NCBI GenBank assembly: GCA_028705775.1
Contig: JAQWCW010000021.1
Span: 1 to 50,452 of the forward strand
From: Eubacteriales bacterium
GTDB lineage: Bacteria; Bacillota; Clostridia; Christensenellales; Aristaeellaceae
Reading direction: 5' to 3'
Length of the DNA: 50,452 nucleotides
Shown here: positions 47,993 through 50,452 of the stretch, piece by piece
How the letters are laid out: each line of letters begins with the position of its first letter
Position numbering within the stretch: position 1 is the stretch's first letter
Translations under genes and position numbers: made by a program
Notes under the pieces: model-generated
Seen by the model: only the letters and a program-made list of their open reading frames with translations
What the model was told of the DNA's origin: nothing
Databases searched by the model: none

Positions 47993-48729
47993 TCTTCCTC
48001 CTCCTTGTCATCCTTGACGGGAAAAATGAGCGCGGCTCCGGCGGAAATAACGATTGTCAGAATTATAGTGCGCGTTCCCTCGGAAAGCGACGAAAGCGGC
48101 GGCACAGCGGAAAACAGCCAGCTCAGGGAAAACGAAACGGCTATAAGCCCCGCCAGAATGCGGCTCTTGCGCGCGGGCGGGATTATGACGGCAAGAAACA
48201 TTCCGTACAGCGCAACGCCGAGCGCGTTTACAATAATCGGCGGAAGCACCTCGCCCAGTAGTATTCCTGCGGCTGTGCCGATTGCCCAGCATGGCGCGGC
48301 GGTCAGCATGGCGCCATAGGAATAAAAAGGCTCAATACAGCCAGCGCGCGCAACGGCAATCGAAAAAAGCTCGTCAGTCAAATCAAAGGCTATAAGCAGC
48401 CTGTGCCGAAGCTTCGTCCCACGCTTCATTCTTTGGCTCATCGCGCAGCTCATAAGCAGATAGCGGGCGTTTGCGATAAGCGTAATCAGCGCCGTTTCCC
48501 ACAGCGAGGCGCGGACCATAATCAGCGAAAATCCGGCATACTCGCCCGCCGACGCGTTGCATAAAAGGCTTGCCATAAAGCCCTGAAAAGCGGTAAGCCC
48601 CGCCTTTTCCGCAATAATGCCGAGGGAAAACGCGACCGCAAGGTAGCCAAGCCCGATGGGTATTCCGTCCCTCGCTCCAAGCCGCAGCGCCTCACCCCTT
48701 GAAAGCGCCGCGCAATCGTGCTTCTCCAT
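47989..48729 (-). CDS. azlC: Branched-chain amino acid exporter large subunit AzlC
   Basis: 246 residues with about seven membrane helices. Family features: DGIPIGLGYLAVAFSLGIIAEKAGLTAFQGFMASLL (about 20-55), ASAGEYA, and LIANARYLLMSCAMSQRMK (about 84-102). It forms the permease with AzlD. No Lrp/AzlB regulator is next to it. ATG at 48729 follows GGAGGAAG; the open frame upstream is not coding. Confidence 0.93.
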   Translation of the reverse strand: MEKHDCAALSRGEALRLGARDGIPIGLGYLAVAFSLGIIAEKAGLTAFQGFMASLLCNASAGEYAGFSLIMVRASLWETALITLIANARYLLMSCAMSQRMKRGTKLRHRLLIAFDLTDELFSIAVARAGCIEPFYSYGAMLTAAPCWAIGTAAGILLGEVLPPIIVNALGVALYGMFLAVIIPPARKSRILAGLIAVSFSLSWLFSAVPPLSSLSEGTRTIILTIVISAGAALIFPVKDDKEEEE

Positions 48730-48801
48730 TCTTCCTCCAAAGAAAAGTATATCGACAGGATTATACCACATCGCAGCTAAAAAGAAAGGCAAGATAAAGA
48801 T

Positions 48802-49467
48802 ATGAAGCTTCAGATTGAAAGCAATATTGTAAAGTACATACTGAGAAACGCATATTTCATAAACGGAACGGCGTATGCAGGCAAATCGACAATGGTTCGC
48901 TTGCTCTCCGAGAAATACGGCGGATTAATGTGCGGAGAAAACTATCATGACGCGCTGCGCGGAGGAATAGATTCCGTGCATCAGCCCGCGCTCTCGTATT
49001 TTGAAACAATGTCAGGTTGGCAGGAGTTCATCTCCCGCTCGCCGCGCGAATATACAAAATGGCTCGACGACGGCTCGCGCGAGGCTGCCGACCTTGAGCT
49101 GATGCGCCTTGTTCAGCTTTCAGCGCAGGGAAAGAAGCTGTTCGTCGATACGAATATATCGCCGGAAATCCTGCGCGAAATATCCGATTACAGCCATGTG
49201 GCAATCATGCTCAGCCCGCAGAGTATGTCCGTCGAGCGTTTTTTCGACAGAAACGATTCCGATAAGCAATTCATTCTTTCAAAGATAAACGAAGCTCCCG
49301 ACCCGAAAGCCGCAATGGATAACTACCGCGAGTGCCTGAAGCTCATCAACAGCCGCGAGGTGTACGATGAGTTTGCCGCCTGCTGCTTTTTCACCTATAT
49401 CCGCGATGAAAGCTCGACAATAGAGGGCGCTCTTGCCGCAATCGAGCGCCATTTCGGACTTGCGTAA
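48802..49467 (+). CDS. P-loop kinase-like protein of unknown substrate
   Basis: 221 residues. Walker A NGTAYAGKSTM (about 21-31) is followed by a lid-like helical region and the strand KKLFVDTNISPE (about 113-124, possible Walker-B-equivalent Asp). The size and a single domain resemble nucleoside-kinase or cytidylate-kinase-like P-loop proteins. I do not recognise a specific family. It is monocistronic, divergent from azlC with a 72-base intergenic region. SD is AAGGCAAGA, of moderate strength. Confidence 0.65.
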   Translation: MKLQIESNIVKYILRNAYFINGTAYAGKSTMVRLLSEKYGGLMCGENYHDALRGGIDSVHQPALSYFETMSGWQEFISRSPREYTKWLDDGSREAADLELMRLVQLSAQGKKLFVDTNISPEILREISDYSHVAIMLSPQSMSVERFFDRNDSDKQFILSKINEAPDPKAAMDNYRECLKLINSREVYDEFAACCFFTYIRDESSTIEGALAAIERHFGLA

Positions 49468-49551
49468 GCTTTCATGAATAAGCTTAGCAGATAGAATATC
49501 AATCATTCTTTCCTTTGCAGATTATCCAACTAAACGGTATCGCAATATTGA

Positions 49552-49899
49552 TTACAAAGCAAACGCGCGCCCAAATGCATATGATGCTGGAATTTGAGAA
49601 CATACAGTCGGTACATACGGAAAAAGCACAACAGTATGTATCATTGCCACTAAAAAGAAACACACGCCCACCCTTTTCAGAAAATGTGATTTCTTTTTCT
49701 TCTTTGCAACAATAGTGACTAGTAATAGTATCAATGAAAACACGAGGCTCGGAACCATGTAGTCATAATAAGGATATGCTAGCTCGTTGCCCTCCATTGC
49801 TAAATCCATAACAACACATACAAAGAAGTACGTTTCAACCAAAACAAAGCCCAATATCAATGAAACAAGATTATCCAATACTAACTCTAATTTTTTCAC
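49552..49899 (-). CDS. Small integral membrane protein
   Basis: 115 residues from a GTG at 49899 (SD GGGGTTAAG). Three or four hydrophobic helices (LVSLILGFVLVETYFFVCVVM, MVPSLVFSLILLLVTIV, VCFFLVAMIHTVVLFPYV) are separated by a Lys-rich loop AKKKKKSHFLKR. No family recognised. It starts three bases after the stop of a frame-broken upstream gene and lies in a clearly AT-richer segment than the rest of the window, suggesting acquisition. Confidence 0.6.
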   Translation of the reverse strand: MKKLELVLDNLVSLILGFVLVETYFFVCVVMDLAMEGNELAYPYYDYMVPSLVFSLILLLVTIVAKKKKKSHFLKRVGVCFFLVAMIHTVVLFPYVPTVCSQIPASYAFGRAFAL

Positions 49900-49902
49900 T
49901 AC

Positions 49903-50134
49903 TTAACCCCATAAGTATTTAGGCATCAAAAGAGTCTTATAAAACACATTCAGATCCTCTATCTTTATTACAATTTCTCTTTCGTTCGAGCAAAGAACCT
50001 CTGCATATTGTAATGCACCTGAGTTGGTATTTATATCTGAGGATGGTTTTTCTAATAGTATTTTCCCCCGAGTTCAGTAATGAGGAAGCAAGCATACATA
50101 TGGTTATGATTTCTGCTATTATAACTTTGTTCAT
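49903..50134 (-). pseudogene. Small exported protein gene with a one-base frameshift
   Basis: The ATG at 50134 follows GGAGG and begins a signal-like segment (MNKVIIAEIITICMLASSLL). After 22 residues the sensible reading moves to another frame (KILLEKPSSDINTNSGALQY ... ending PKYLWG, stop at 49905-49903). The switch falls on a five-C run on the plus strand (50065-50069); four Cs would give one open 76-residue protein. Either a recent frameshift or a homopolymer sequencing error. Function unknown. Confidence 0.6.
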
Positions 50135-50331
50135 GGGACATAATCCTCCATATATGAGTAGTTAATTCCAATCAGATAAGCACATTCGGTATACCCCGAA
50201 CCTTCAAGCGGTATACTTCTAACCCCATCTACAATTACCTTCCCGTTTTTTGTTATATAGTTAGACTCGCGGTATACTTTACGGTTTATCAAGATAAACA
50301 TAAGGCACTTCGTTTTCCTGCGCCCAATGAA
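50131..50331 (-). pseudogene. C-terminal remnant of an unknown gene, frame-broken
   Basis: A protein-like frame (KVYRESNYITKNGKVIVDGV, then GSGYTECAYLIGINYSYMED and stop) ends at 50131, overlapping the next start by four bases. Upstream, the protein-like reading continues in a different frame (HWAQENEVPYVYLDKP), with the change near 50278-50286; removal of one base would fuse them. Beyond about 50332 the sequence resembles an insertion-sequence end. Family not recognised. Confidence 0.5.
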
Positions 50332-50452
50332 GTGTACCCCATGTCAAGTACAAAATTTGCTTAGTGGTAGTTCGTCCGCGACGAATTGTGATATACTGCT
50401 CCCGCTTTGCCGGTGCTGAGGATAGGGCAACGCTGAGGAGCGACCCGAGCGC
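50332..50452. mobile_element. Possible insertion-sequence end running off the window
   Basis: The sequence TGAAGTGTACCCCATGTCAA (50325-50345 region) resembles terminal inverted repeats of IS3/IS150-type elements, which begin TGNAGTG-like and often carry an outward -35; here TTGACA faces outward on the minus strand. GC content rises abruptly at this point. No transposase is visible because the window ends, so this is a weak assignment. Confidence 0.3.

Noticed and set aside
48730-48792. N-terminal extension of AzlC
   Set aside because: GGAGGAAGA directly precedes the ATG at 48729, and the extension is not homologous-looking.

Overview
The window looks like chromosomal DNA of an uncultured, spore-forming Firmicute of class Clostridia. 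Evidence: sporulation genes yabP/yabQ, strong AGGAGG-type ribosome binding sites, consensus sigma-A promoters (TTGACA-N16-18-TATAAT), CUT1 and polar amino acid ABC systems, a YesM/YesN-type two-component pair, BioY, RlmH/WalJ and a PiT/DUF47 phosphate pair. Base composition is moderately GC-rich, except for an AT-richer, gene-poor tail after about 49.5 kb. No complete phage, plasmid backbone or CRISPR array is visible.

Layout. 0.3-3 kb (minus): an exopolysaccharide fragment (GT4 glycosyltransferase, unknown protein, priming sugar transferase). 3-5.6 kb (minus): ahcY-mtaD for S-adenosylhomocysteine recycling, divergent from a GH113-like glycosidase. 6.7-9.1 kb (minus): walJ-CPBP-rlmH. 9.2-13 kb (minus): xpaC-telA-lemA-TPM envelope cluster. 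13.3-14.9 kb (plus): an autoregulated-looking TetR gene and an alpha/beta hydrolase. 14.9-16.1 kb: repeat cluster. 16.1-19 kb (minus): a stand-alone MsmX-type sugar ATPase and a secreted unknown protein. 19-21.5 kb: GNAT, yabPQ, bioY. 21.6-21.9 kb: tRNA-Gln(CTG) and tRNA-Glu(CTC). 22-26 kb (plus): HAD phosphatase, phosphate transporter with DUF47 partner behind a structured leader, and a flippase-like membrane protein. 26-26.9 kb: second repeat cluster. 26.9-30.2 kb: sugar ABC permease head-to-head with a decapitated YesM-type kinase and its YesN-type regulator. 30-34 kb: GNAT, AGEY-repeat protein, NADP-isocitrate dehydrogenase, TM2 protein and a core-deleted methyltransferase. 34-39.5 kb (minus): a propeller/solute-binding-protein fusion, third repeat cluster, and a complete polar amino acid ABC transporter. 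39.5-49.5 kb: holin-like protein, GH127-like protein, Ca2+-type P-ATPase, GNAT, AraC-BtrH-like fusion, HAD, azlCD, P-loop kinase-like protein. 49.5-50.45 kb: AT-rich tail with a small membrane protein, two frame-broken genes and a possible insertion-sequence end.

Genes that seem to work together: the lone MsmX-type ATPase can energise the ATPase-less CUT1 permease, which the neighbouring YesMN-type pair would control. AhcY plus MtaD remove SAH made by methyltransferases. PiT plus DUF47 form a phosphate uptake unit. XpaC/TelA/LemA/TPM form an envelope-stress-like set.

The least expected signals are: (1) two dispersed repeat families, R1 (about 172 bp, long imperfect inverted ends) and R2 (about 122 bp). 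R2 has an invariant inner hairpin and an outer helix whose sequence changes while pairing is kept; R2 is nested inside R1, with an empty site also present, and all three copies lie 3' of ABC-transporter genes. (2) Two genes, mtaD and bioY, whose homology-expected starts are ATT and GTT behind ideal Shine-Dalgarno sequences. (3) A methyltransferase that has lost its whole SAM-binding core in frame. (4) A junction where a kinase and a permease are both clipped. None of these could be checked by a search here; assembly error remains possible for the junction and frameshifts.
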